This document shows positions 40,816 to 49,453 of a stretch of 64,000 bases of DNA, one piece after another; positions within the stretch are counted from its first letter, which is position 1; every line of letters starts with the position of its first letter. This stretch comes from Sulfurimonas sp. SAG-AH-194-L11. Its GTDB lineage: Bacteria > Campylobacterota > Campylobacteria > Campylobacterales > Sulfurimonadaceae. The stretch is taken from NCBI RefSeq assembly GCF_029215995.1, contig NZ_JAEMVB010000002.1:1-64000 (forward strand), read 5' to 3'. The translations under genes were made by a program, and so were the position numbers. The notes beneath the pieces were generated by a model, which ran no database searches, had not been told where the DNA came from, and worked only from the letters and a program-made list of their open reading frames with translations.

Positions 40816-42242
40816 GAAATATCGTACTTTTTAAGAACCTCTTTTAACTTCTTCTTATTCAATGCAATTTTTTCTTTAGAGTAAATATTATTTTCTAAAA
40901 TTCGCACTAACTCTTCTACATCTTTATCACTATCTTTAAATGCTAAAAGTTTAATCAAAAGTACTTTTTCATCTTTTATATCAAATGTTTTAGACTTTTT
41001 AGAAAATTTAATTCCTCTTAAAAGCATGAGTGCTATACCTATACTAAGTCCTAAAATAAATGCCAAAGAGAGATAAAGATAATTGTTTTTCTCGACTACT
41101 TCTCGCTTAGCTTCCTCTACTGTTTTTGGTACAACAGCTTCGCCGCGAGTGATACTGAGCTCTTTTTTTGCCATATTTCCTTGTACTTTTATCTCTATTG
41201 GTTCTGTTTTTATAGTTTTAACTTCTTTCGTATTTATATCAAAATATTTTAATTCAAATGTAGGAATAGTAAAATCTCGCTCACTCACAAAAACAATTTT
41301 TTGACTTAATGAATTGCTTGTAAGTTGTATCTTTTCATCAAAAATATTTACATCAGATATAAAAGGTTTAAAACTCTCTATATCTTCAAGGTTTCCTACA
41401 CCAGTAATCTTTATCTTTAAATTCACTGCTTCATTTGGATTTATTTCTCTTTTATCAACATCTGCTTCAATTGTAAAATCACCAATTATTTTCACATTCT
41501 CAGGAAGAGCTTTAACACTAATATCTAATGTGTTTGAGTAGTATGTTCGCCATCTAACTTGTGCAAAACCTCCCATCCAATCAGTTGAAGCAACTCTTGA
41601 TGCAACTTTAAGTTCTGCTGCTTCTATACTAAGCTTACCCTCTCTTTGTGGTGCTAACTCATATACAACTTTAGTTGTCATATACTTACTATCTTGTGTT
41701 CTTTGTGGCTGAGACTCAGACTTAATCCAAAAACCTTTAAACTCAGGAGCTATAAACTTGCTATCAGCAACTTGTATTCCCCTTTTTTGCTTGAGTAGTA
41801 GTGTTAACTTAAAAGGTTCTCCAACATAGAGCTCTTGAACTGAACTCTTAAACTCAAGTACAAAGTCCGCACTTAAGTCCTGTGTTCTTGGTAAAACATT
41901 TACATCTACACTATTTGAGTACTCTATTTTTCCATCTATCTCAACTCCAACAGCAGCTATAGTACAACTTTTTTTAGGTGTAAACTGATAGGATAAAGTA
42001 TAACTCTTTTTATACTCTCCATTTGTAGCCTGTATACTTGTCTGGGAGCCAGTCGCTGTGATTTGATTTCCACAGATATCACTCATAACAGGTTTTTTCA
42101 CCCCTGAACCAGTGATAGTTAGCATATAAGTTGTAGTATCTCCTACAAACACATCATTAGGTGATACACTCGCTGTTACTCCTGCACTAAGTGAACTTAA
42201 AAATAGTATTAAAAGTGTTAGTATTTTACCAAGGTTTTTCAT
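40812..42242 (-). CDS. batD: BatD-type protein of the first Bat set
   Basis: The product has a signal peptide (to about residue 21), several beta-sandwich domains typical of BatD (oxygen-tolerance protein family), a membrane segment near 390-410 and a short cytoplasmic tail. BatD proteins work with VWA proteins BatA and BatB in the envelope; their exact task is unknown. I use the ATG at 42242 (476 residues), since the frame upstream lies inside the BatB/C gene and spoils the signal peptide. The overlap with that gene is 17 bases. Confidence 0.88.
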   Translation of the reverse strand: MKNLGKILTLLILFLSSLSAGVTASVSPNDVFVGDTTTYMLTITGSGVKKPVMSDICGNQITATGSQTSIQATNGEYKKSYTLSYQFTPKKSCTIAAVGVEIDGKIEYSNSVDVNVLPRTQDLSADFVLEFKSSVQELYVGEPFKLTLLLKQKRGIQVADSKFIAPEFKGFWIKSESQPQRTQDSKYMTTKVVYELAPQREGKLSIEAAELKVASRVASTDWMGGFAQVRWRTYYSNTLDISVKALPENVKIIGDFTIEADVDKREINPNEAVNLKIKITGVGNLEDIESFKPFISDVNIFDEKIQLTSNSLSQKIVFVSERDFTIPTFELKYFDINTKEVKTIKTEPIEIKVQGNMAKKELSITRGEAVVPKTVEEAKREVVEKNNYLYLSLAFILGLSIGIALMLLRGIKFSKKSKTFDIKDEKVLLIKLLAFKDSDKDVEELVRILENNIYSKEKIALNKKKLKEVLKKYDIS

Positions 42243-44097
42243 CTGTCTTATCCTCAAATTTATTATCATCATTTAGTCTATAAAGAAAAGTACTCTGCTG
42301 TTTTGAGAGTTGTTTTAACCATTTTTTCTCTTCTTCATCACTCATCATATCTTTCATATCTTTTACTTGAGACTGCTTTTGCTCTGTACTCTTTTCATCT
42401 TTTATCTCTTTGGTTTTATCTTCTTTCTTCTGCTCTTCATCTTTCTTTTTTTCATCTCTCTTTTCTTGAGATTTTTCTTGCTCTTTTTTCTTCTCATCTT
42501 CACTTTTTTTATCAGACTTTTTATCATTTTTAGACTTGTCATCTTTACTTTGAGACTTATCTTTTTTATCTGACTTATCTTTCTTATCTTTCTTATCTGA
42601 CTTATCTTTCTTATCATCTTTATCAGATTTATCTTTTTTATCTTGCTTCTCTTTTTTGTCTTTCTTATCCTTGTTGTCTTTCTTATTCTCTTTTTTCTTT
42701 TGCTCTTGTATCGCTTTTTTTACAGCTTCTAAATTTTCTCTTACATCTTTATCTTCTTGTAGTGTTAGAGAATTTTCATATGCCTCTACTGCCTTGTCAA
42801 GCCCATCTTTTGTTTTAGCTTTTACATAAGAATTTCCAAGATTCGCATAATTTTTTGCCTGTTTCTCAGGTTCATCAAAATGTAGCTTTTCATATGCAGC
42901 TTGTGCCTCTTTATACTTTTTACGCTTATAAAGTGTATTTGCAATATTATAATCAGCATCTGCATTTTTACTTATACTTGAGTACTGCTCATATAACTTT
43001 TGTGCCTTGTTATACTCCCCTCTTTCATAGGCAGTTTTTGCCTTATCTAAAAGCATAAAGTCAGTTACTCCAGCCTTAGCATCTTGTGAAAAACCGAGTG
43101 CAAACACAAGGACAAAGAGTGGTGCCACACTTTTTGTTGTTTTTGTACCCCATGATGATGTCGCAAAAAGTAAAATGAAGAGAGCTAAACCTAAGGGGAA
43201 GTAAAAGAGTGGGATAAAGCGTTTAATCTCTTGAGACTTTAACTCTTTTTTCTCGCTATGTGCTTCTATCTCTCGGAGCATCGCCTGAATGTCTGCATTT
43301 GAGTTTACACTCTCTATATAAACACCACCTGTTTTAGTTGCAAGGGCACTTATGTTTTTATTGAGTTTTGAGATTAAAACTTTTCCATTAAGTTTTAAAA
43401 ATGAGCCATCTTCTCTTTTTATAGGAGCTCCTTTAGAAGTTCCAAGTGCTAAAACAAAAACGACTATATTTTTCTCTTTTGCATACTCTATTTCTTTAGA
43501 AAAGCTCTCACTATCGCCACCATCAGTTAGTATAAGTAAGTACTTTTTTGACTCTTTTTTTATACTCTTATCTACTACTTCTAACATTGAGAGAAAGTTT
43601 GTTCCCTTTTCAGTAATGGAGTTAGTTCTAAGTTCTCTTAGTAAAAATGCTACTGCATTACTATCAAAACTAAGAGGTGAAACGAGATAAGAATTCTTTG
43701 CAAAAGCTATCACACCTATTCTCTCACTAGGTGCTAGTTTTAACAACTCTAGTGCTTTTTGTTTGGCAAGTTTTAAACGGTTTGGGTAGACATCCTCAGC
43801 GAGCATCGAATCAGAGATATCGAGTGCCACCATAATGTCAGCACTTTTTGCTTTTACTTCTATAGTACCCTCATCGATGATAGGTCCACTTAGTGCGATA
43901 AGGAGTAAAATAGCTATGATTAAGAAAAGGATATTTCTCATTTTTAGACTTAAAGTATTGGCAGTTACTCTGAGTTTATCCATAACTTCACTACTAAAGT
44001 AACTCTCTTGTGATGATTTTTTTCTAAGCACAAAAGCAAACACTATAAGAAGTGGAACTAAGCCATAGTATAAAAATTCAGGATGTAAAAAGCTCAT
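42226..44097 (-). CDS. BatB/BatC fusion: VWA, TPR and charged tail
   Basis: Two N-terminal membrane segments (8-25 and 54-74) precede a VWA domain with an intact MIDAS, DISDS at 93-97, then further membrane segments near 303-345, TPR repeats at about 350-455, and a Lys/Asp/Glu/Ser-rich tail of roughly 140 residues. It ends in the conserved DEKPW. VWA domains bind protein partners through metal. This joins BatB and BatC, which are separate genes in Bacteroides and Leptospira. Confidence 0.9.
   Translation of the reverse strand: MSFLHPEFLYYGLVPLLIVFAFVLRKKSSQESYFSSEVMDKLRVTANTLSLKMRNILFLIIAILLLIALSGPIIDEGTIEVKAKSADIMVALDISDSMLAEDVYPNRLKLAKQKALELLKLAPSERIGVIAFAKNSYLVSPLSFDSNAVAFLLRELRTNSITEKGTNFLSMLEVVDKSIKKESKKYLLILTDGGDSESFSKEIEYAKEKNIVVFVLALGTSKGAPIKREDGSFLKLNGKVLISKLNKNISALATKTGGVYIESVNSNADIQAMLREIEAHSEKKELKSQEIKRFIPLFYFPLGLALFILLFATSSWGTKTTKSVAPLFVLVFALGFSQDAKAGVTDFMLLDKAKTAYERGEYNKAQKLYEQYSSISKNADADYNIANTLYKRKKYKEAQAAYEKLHFDEPEKQAKNYANLGNSYVKAKTKDGLDKAVEAYENSLTLQEDKDVRENLEAVKKAIQEQKKKENKKDNKDKKDKKEKQDKKDKSDKDDKKDKSDKKDKKDKSDKKDKSQSKDDKSKNDKKSDKKSEDEKKKEQEKSQEKRDEKKKDEEQKKEDKTKEIKDEKSTEQKQSQVKDMKDMMSDEEEKKWLKQLSKQQSTFLYRLNDDNKFEDKTDEKPW
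42320..42720 (-). repeat. low-complexity KKDKSD-type repeat coding region
   Basis: This part of the BatB/C gene encodes an imperfect repeat of Lys, Asp and Ser (units such as KKDKSD) followed by Lys/Glu-rich sequence. At the DNA level, short blocks like TTATCTTTC recur on the plus strand, most regularly between about 42540 and 42670. The tail would be extended and highly charged. Confidence 0.75.
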
Positions 44098-45029
44098 TAA
44101 TTTTTCCTCCCATTTTTGTTTCGTACAAATACATATAGCATTAAAAAGAGTAGTGCTAAAGAGAGTGGATATATATAATAGTAACTAAGATATGTATAAG
44201 ACTCATTTTTTATATCTACTTTCTCAAGCTCATCTATCTTTTTATAAACCGCTTCTAACTCATCTCCAGTAGAGGCTCCAAACGCAACACCACCTGTCTC
44301 TTTTGCAATTTTGAGCAGTACGGCTGCGTTATACTCATTTTGATTACCTATGCCTATTGGATAGACTTTAACACCCTCTTTTTTTGCCATGTCAATCGCC
44401 ACATCAAGCGGAATCTTATCTACATTTGGTGAGGAGTAACCATCGGTAAGTAAAATCGCTATTTTCGACTTTGACTCACTCATTTTAAGTAGATTAACAC
44501 CTTGTGCGAGTGACTCATAAAGTGCTGTATATTTACCAGCCATACCAATTTGGAGTTGACTCACTATGCGAGCTAAAATATTTTCATCATATGTTAAAGG
44601 TGAAGCGATAAAAGAGTAAGCACCAAAGACTACAAGTCCCATGTTGTCACTCTTACGTTTTTTGATAAAGTCTCCAACTATAAGTTTAACTACATCAAAA
44701 CGGTTTTTAGCAGGATTACTTCTATCAAAACCACGTGCTTGCATCGACTGTGATGCATCTATTATAATAGCTATTTCATGCCCTTTTTTAGGTTCTAACT
44801 CATACGGTTCATCCTTTACAGGAGAACTCAAAGCAAGTATCATCAAAAAAATAGCTAAGTACTTTAAGATGAGAGGAAGATTAGAACTACTCACTCCCTT
44901 TTGCATAAACTTTGTTGCATGAGGAAAATAAAACGAAGGAAGTCTCATTTTGCAAAAAAACTCACAAAAGATAAACAGAGCTAGTAAAAGAAAAAAGTAA
45001 GGATACTCAAAGTAGATACCATTAAACAT
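44097..45029 (-). CDS. batA: BatA-type VWA membrane protein (first set)
   Basis: The 310-residue protein has N-terminal membrane segments (about 10-26 and 53-70), a VWA domain with MIDAS residues DASQS at 91-95, and a C-terminal membrane segment (about 283-303). This is the BatA layout. It overlaps the next gene by one base and the small preceding gene by 8 bases, so the complex is made from one coupled message. Confidence 0.9.
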   Translation of the reverse strand: MFNGIYFEYPYFFLLLALFIFCEFFCKMRLPSFYFPHATKFMQKGVSSSNLPLILKYLAIFLMILALSSPVKDEPYELEPKKGHEIAIIIDASQSMQARGFDRSNPAKNRFDVVKLIVGDFIKKRKSDNMGLVVFGAYSFIASPLTYDENILARIVSQLQIGMAGKYTALYESLAQGVNLLKMSESKSKIAILLTDGYSSPNVDKIPLDVAIDMAKKEGVKVYPIGIGNQNEYNAAVLLKIAKETGGVAFGASTGDELEAVYKKIDELEKVDIKNESYTYLSYYYIYPLSLALLFLMLYVFVRNKNGRKN

Positions 45030-45435
45030 TTAAAATTCCTACATAGTTTTTTATGCTGTGTTTTGTCTCCTCACTAAAACTATCAACATCTTTTTTATAT
45101 TTATAAGTCTCTAACTCTTTTACTAAAGCAGAGTAGAGTTTTTTATGCTCCTCACTATCAGCCTCAAATAGAGCTCCATAAAGTGTGATTTCATATGCAG
45201 CTCTCTTTGGATTACTTAAATCAACTGCTTTTAACTGTTTTAAATACTCTGCACGAATATTAAAACTGTTTTTATTTTTAATATACTTATAGAGTAAATA
45301 AACAAGCACTAAAACTACTACAGATGCTATAAAAACAAGAGCACTAAAGTAGTATAAAGAGTACTCTTGTATCTCTATAAGAGGTTTAATATCATGTAGT
45401 GGTATATCTTTTGTTTGCATCTTATTTTCCCTCAA
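45022..45435 (-). CDS. small membrane protein of the Bat operon (DUF4381-like)
   Basis: The 137-residue product has one membrane segment at about 29-50 and a cytoplasmic, helical domain. Size and place between DUF58 and BatA fit the DUF4381-type protein seen in many Bat operons, but sequence evidence is slight. The product runs MRENKMQTKDIPLHD at the start, and the internal ATG six codons in could be the real start (45420). It overlaps the DUF58 gene by 14 bases as drawn. Confidence 0.75.
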   Translation of the reverse strand: MRENKMQTKDIPLHDIKPLIEIQEYSLYYFSALVFIASVVVLVLVYLLYKYIKNKNSFNIRAEYLKQLKAVDLSNPKRAAYEITLYGALFEADSEEHKKLYSALVKELETYKYKKDVDSFSEETKHSIKNYVGILNV

Positions 45436-46252
45436 AAAGTCTACGAAGTGCTACACTTGCATTTGTATCTGTATAAATTTTACTAAATCGTATCTGGTCT
45501 TTTCTGAGCTGTTTATAGAGAGCTCTATCATGTGCATGTACTTTTTTTGCATAAGCAACAACACTTGAAGCATTAAAGTCACCCTCTAATGTAGCTCCAC
45601 TTTCGGGGTCTACTAAAGATGAAAAACCCATTTTAGGTGGTTTTTCTTCTAGGTGGTCACGTACTATAAGAGCCACTACCTCATGTTTTTTTGCTAAAAG
45701 CTTAAAATCAGGTATCTCAAAAAAATCACCTATAACTAAGATGAGCGACTTGCGCTTGAGTCTCTTAAAAAGTGTGTCAGAGATTGCTTTAAAGTCTAGT
45801 TTCTCACCTATAGCATCAAAATTCAAAATCTCATCTACATTTTTTTGAATTTGATAGAGTTTTTTACTTGGTCTTGTGTTACTTATCATTCTGTCTGTGA
45901 AGATATATGAACTCAGTAAATCACCATTTTTAAGTGTTGAAAAACTCAGTAGTGCTGAAACTTCTGCTATAACTTCTTGTTTAAACTTTTTAGATCCAAA
46001 ATGTACACTTCCATTTAAAATAGAGACAATCACTACATTTAACTCTCTCTCTTCACGAAAGACTTTTATGTAGGGTTTTTGAAGTTTTGCTGTGATATTC
46101 CAGTCGATATGACGGATATCATCTCCAGGCATATACTCTCTAAGCTCGATAAAGTCATAGCCTTCACCTTGAAATATAGAAGGGTTGTTTCCCACCATTT
46201 CAGAAAATACTTGGCGTCTGGCTCTCACTAGAATTTTTTGTAGTTTGCTCAA
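45422..46252 (-). CDS. DUF58 protein
   Basis: DUF58 proteins almost always accompany MoxR ATPases. The signature YMPGDDIRHIDWNITAK is near residue 37-53, and a VWA-like fold follows (VVIVSILNGSV, LILVIGDFFE). Its metal motif is degenerate. The 276 residues are without membrane segments. It follows moxR by 10 bases. Confidence 0.92.
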   Translation of the reverse strand: MSKLQKILVRARRQVFSEMVGNNPSIFQGEGYDFIELREYMPGDDIRHIDWNITAKLQKPYIKVFREERELNVVIVSILNGSVHFGSKKFKQEVIAEVSALLSFSTLKNGDLLSSYIFTDRMISNTRPSKKLYQIQKNVDEILNFDAIGEKLDFKAISDTLFKRLKRKSLILVIGDFFEIPDFKLLAKKHEVVALIVRDHLEEKPPKMGFSSLVDPESGATLEGDFNASSVVAYAKKVHAHDRALYKQLRKDQIRFSKIYTDTNASVALRRLFEGK

Positions 46253-46262
46253 AAGAAAAACC

Positions 46263-47210
46263 TTATGGAATTGCTACAGTTTCTAGCACTTTTTGAATGA
46301 TTTCATCACTTGTAATACCCTCAGCTTCTGCCTCATAAGTAAGTACAATACGATGTCTCATCAACTCTTTTGCAATGTATGCAACATCAATAGGTGTTAC
46401 AAAATCTTTACCTCGCATAAATGCCATCGCTTTAACTGCTTTAAACATATCTATACTCACACGCGGAGATGCCCCAAACTGTATAAACTCAGCAATATCT
46501 TCAAGTCCATACTCATTTGGATTTCTTGTCGCGTTTACAAGCTCTATCATATATTCTTCGACCTCAACATCCACATGTATCTTTGCTATACTAGCCTTAA
46601 GCTCATCTAAGTCCTCCGCACTAAGTACTGCATTTATCTCTTGAAAATTTCCACTAGAGATACGACGGGCTATTTCAAGCTCTTCACTTTTTGTGTTATA
46701 GTCAACTATGAGCTTTAGCATAAAACGGTCTAGCTGTGCTTCTGGGAGTTGATAAACACCCTCTTGTTCAACGGGATTTTGTGTAGCCATAACAAAAAAT
46801 GGTGGATCGAGTTTAAAAGTTGTATCACCTAATGTTACTTGTTTTTCTTGCATAACTTCAAGTAGTGCAGATTGAACTTTTGCAGGAGCACGGTTAATCT
46901 CATCTGCGAGTAAAAGGTTTGTAAAGATTGGACCTTTTTTGATTTTAAACTGATTGTTTTGGGGGTCATATATTTCAGCACCTAAGATATCTGATGGGAG
47001 TAAATCAGGAGTAAACTGAGCACGCTTAAAGTTAAGCCCTAGTGCTTTAGAAAGTGCATTTACAGTAGTCGTTTTTGCAAGACCTGGCACACCTTCTATA
47101 AGGATATGTCCCTCACACAAAAGTGCGATGAGAAGAGAGTCTATCATCTTCTCCTGACCAACAACTACTTTTGCAACTTCTTCTTTAACTTTTTGAATCT
47201 TACTTATCAT
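46263..47210 (-). CDS. MoxR-family AAA+ ATPase
   Basis: MoxR ATPases act as chaperones that assemble or activate VWA-protein complexes. The Walker A region GVPGLAKTT begins at residue 40, Walker B is LLADEINRA, and the MATQNPVEQEGVYQLPEAQLDRF stretch is typical of the family. The 315 residues are normal. It opens the first Bat set after a 91-base gap. Confidence 0.95.
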   Translation of the reverse strand: MISKIQKVKEEVAKVVVGQEKMIDSLLIALLCEGHILIEGVPGLAKTTTVNALSKALGLNFKRAQFTPDLLPSDILGAEIYDPQNNQFKIKKGPIFTNLLLADEINRAPAKVQSALLEVMQEKQVTLGDTTFKLDPPFFVMATQNPVEQEGVYQLPEAQLDRFMLKLIVDYNTKSEELEIARRISSGNFQEINAVLSAEDLDELKASIAKIHVDVEVEEYMIELVNATRNPNEYGLEDIAEFIQFGASPRVSIDMFKAVKAMAFMRGKDFVTPIDVAYIAKELMRHRIVLTYEAEAEGITSDEIIQKVLETVAIP

Positions 47211-47238
47211 TACACTACACCTCTATTAATTTATGATG

Positions 47239-47244
47239 TAAGTA
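47239..47244 (-). promoter_or_regulatory. possible -10 box before moxR
   Basis: TATACT on the minus strand lies 28 bases before the moxR ATG, in the 91-base gap after the LPP20-type gene. No convincing -35 was found. If real, the standard Bat set has its own promoter. Confidence 0.3.
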
Positions 47245-47301
47245 TAATCCTTTGAGGTAAATACTTATGAAACACTTGGTTAATGAATGTTAAATATAAA
47301 C

Positions 47302-48306
47302 CTAATCTACCTTTGGTACTATATTTAAATTAATACCAAGAACTTTATTTATTCCTTGTTTAAGAATGTTTTGTTCAAAATGAATAGCTGCATTTTTATA
47401 CACATTGTTTATGGAGGAGTTATATCGTTCCTTAATAATATTTATTTTTCCACCAATTCGTTGATTATCTTCTTTAACACTAATCTTCATTGTTAAAACT
47501 GCTATCTCGATAACACTTTTGTTAATATTATCTTGAGTAGTAACTGTAATATCAATTGCATCATCTTCTTTTTTTACAACTGAAAAATTATTTTGAGCAA
47601 GGTTATTTTTTATTTTATCAACAAATAGAGAAGATTTTTTATCTCCATGTACATAAAATTTTAAACTACTAGAGACATGTAAAAACTTATCTTCGATATT
47701 AAAAATAAAATCTTGATCAATTTTTGAATTGTATAACTCGTCAATTGTCGATAATATTAAAACAGTTGGAAGTAGAGCTTTGGCTTTTTTAGACATTTTT
47801 TTAGCTAGGTTATACTGAGATACTTTATCTTTAAAAGTAAGTGTCTGCATTTGTTGTACTATCAATTTTTTCTTAACTTCTAGTTCTTCTTTTAAACCTT
47901 TTATAAATTTTTGCTTATCTGTTACTATCATTACAGCAAATTCTCTATAGCTTATTCTATATGATTTAATAACTTTATAGTTATTAATTTTAACCTTTTC
48001 CACTTTAGCTTTAATATCACTTTGTGTGATGGTATTTGAGTAATAATTATTAATCACTTTTTGCTTACTTTGAAAAGTAGACTCTATTTTTACACTTAAA
48101 CGTGAAATCATATCATTTAGGGCCGCTTTTATTGCTGCTTCTCGAGTTTTTGCAATTGCTAAACCATACATTGAAGTTGCAGTATCATTTGGAAGGACAG
48201 AGTATACCCAAGCAGGAGGAGGAGTTTTTTTTGGTACTGGTGCAGGGCTCGCCCCGCAACCATGAAGAAATATAAGTAAAGTGAGAGTAATACTAAATAT
48301 ATTCAT
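47302..48306 (-). CDS. LPP20-type lipoprotein A
   Basis: A lipoprotein signal peptide ends in LHGC with Cys17. The region after it (PPAWVYSVLPND, GLAIAKTREAAIKAALNDMISRLS) has the LPP20 family pattern, in which a mature protein begins with a Trp-containing segment and then a KAA-rich helix. The remaining 200 residues are alpha/beta of unknown type. It resembles lipoprotein B at 50604 in layout. It begins 2 bases after the CsgG-like gene. Confidence 0.8.
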   Translation of the reverse strand: MNIFSITLTLLIFLHGCGASPAPVPKKTPPPAWVYSVLPNDTATSMYGLAIAKTREAAIKAALNDMISRLSVKIESTFQSKQKVINNYYSNTITQSDIKAKVEKVKINNYKVIKSYRISYREFAVMIVTDKQKFIKGLKEELEVKKKLIVQQMQTLTFKDKVSQYNLAKKMSKKAKALLPTVLILSTIDELYNSKIDQDFIFNIEDKFLHVSSSLKFYVHGDKKSSLFVDKIKNNLAQNNFSVVKKEDDAIDITVTTQDNINKSVIEIAVLTMKISVKEDNQRIGGKINIIKERYNSSINNVYKNAAIHFEQNILKQGINKVLGINLNIVPKVD

Positions 48307-48308
48307 TA

Positions 48309-49370
48309 TTACTCAGTATTCATCTGCTTTTTCGCTTCATCTCTTTTTGCTATAAGTCTGTCTATTCTATTCATTGCTAAATCTATTTCTTCAATAGGTG
48401 AAACAGTTAATTCATCAGCTATAGTATATAGCTCTTTTGCTTTTGCAAAAGAACCTGTCGCTTCATTTACAACTCCAAAGTCATAAGCAACGGCATAACT
48501 TTTCCCATCTAGTTCATCCATTTGTTTTTGTAAAATCTTCTTTGCTTTAGTATAGCGAGCAACCTTAATATACTCTAATGCATTAGCAAAGTTTTCTTTT
48601 TGTGCATCCGTAACTGCATCTAGTTCAATAGACTTTAATAGAGTCACATTAAAGTATATGTAATTGGGTGTAAGCTTATAAACAAACTCTGTTGCGATTG
48701 AAGATGCAAGTCTATTAAGTGCTTGAGCCTTAGAAAGAATTTGTTTTGGAGCACTAGTTAATGTTAACAGCCCTAAACTAGTTTTTCCAGCTTTACATGA
48801 ATCACCACTATACTCTTTAGTAATCGTATCTGCATATATGATAGAACCACTCTCAACATTTATAATATTAATATTAGCAGATACTGCTGCTTGTGTTGTA
48901 TTACATGTTACTTTATAGTATCTATACTGTGCACATCCACCACCATCTTTGTAGTATCTAAGACATTTTTCTCGATCTTCTTTATAATGACCACTCTCTG
49001 CATTTGATGATACAACTTCACCACCGATTATTGCTTGAGCACCAATTATTTTACCTACTCTTGCACTTGTTGCTTCATCCATTAGCTCTGATGATTGTAA
49101 TTTTTGTTCTGCAATTACTTTTTGCATATCCTTACGACTTAAAACAGTAAAGTATCTTTTTTTATCAAGTTTTTGTTTTGCAATCTCTGCTTCAATTTTT
49201 CCAGAAAGCCCAACTGAGTCAGTTCTAAAGTTACTTACTGCAACTTTTTTCTTAGATGCCATTTCTCCAACTTCTGCAGGGTTTAGTGCCTTTATTCTAA
49301 CTTTTTGTGCACAACCTGACATTATTGCTATCGATACAAGAGCCACTGTTCCAATCTTAATTATATTCAT
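48309..49370 (-). CDS. CsgG-like outer membrane lipoprotein
   Basis: The lipobox IMSGC places the lipidated Cys at 20. The following 200 residues match the CsgG/HfaB family: KKVAVSNFRTDSVG, FTVLSRKDMQKVIAEQ, ARVGKIIGAQAIIGGEV and a VNIINVESG-like strand. Four cysteines lie at about 130-195 (EKCLRYY, GGCAQ, KVTCN, DSCKAG). A C-terminal helical, TPR-like region with AVAYDFGVVNEATGSFAKAKELY is fused. CsgG forms a secretion pore for curli; related proteins only scaffold other envelope structures. No curlin gene is near. Confidence 0.82.
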   Translation of the reverse strand: MNIIKIGTVALVSIAIMSGCAQKVRIKALNPAEVGEMASKKKVAVSNFRTDSVGLSGKIEAEIAKQKLDKKRYFTVLSRKDMQKVIAEQKLQSSELMDEATSARVGKIIGAQAIIGGEVVSSNAESGHYKEDREKCLRYYKDGGGCAQYRYYKVTCNTTQAAVSANINIINVESGSIIYADTITKEYSGDSCKAGKTSLGLLTLTSAPKQILSKAQALNRLASSIATEFVYKLTPNYIYFNVTLLKSIELDAVTDAQKENFANALEYIKVARYTKAKKILQKQMDELDGKSYAVAYDFGVVNEATGSFAKAKELYTIADELTVSPIEEIDLAMNRIDRLIAKRDEAKKQMNTE

Positions 49371-49453
49371 TTATTTTCCTTTTTTGATTAAAAGAAGAAT
49401 ACACTTTTAAATATTAATATAACATTAAATACTTTAAAAAATGTTAGAATAAG

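Noticed and set aside
42303-42617. Overlapping ORFs on both strands in the BatB/C tail
   Set aside because: They are by-products of the low-complexity Lys/Asp repeat; none has a ribosome-binding site or plausible protein composition.
42540-42670. CRISPR-like repeat array
   Set aside because: The repeats are very short, imperfect and in frame with a Lys/Asp-rich protein segment; there are no spacers and no cas genes in the window.
46293-46644. Plus-strand ORFs opposite moxR
   Set aside because: They are antisense shadows of a strongly conserved gene and lack ribosome-binding sites.
48309-49370. Curli secretion operon
   Set aside because: Only a CsgG-like protein is present; no curlin subunits, CsgE or CsgF-like genes lie in the window, and the Bat context suggests another role.
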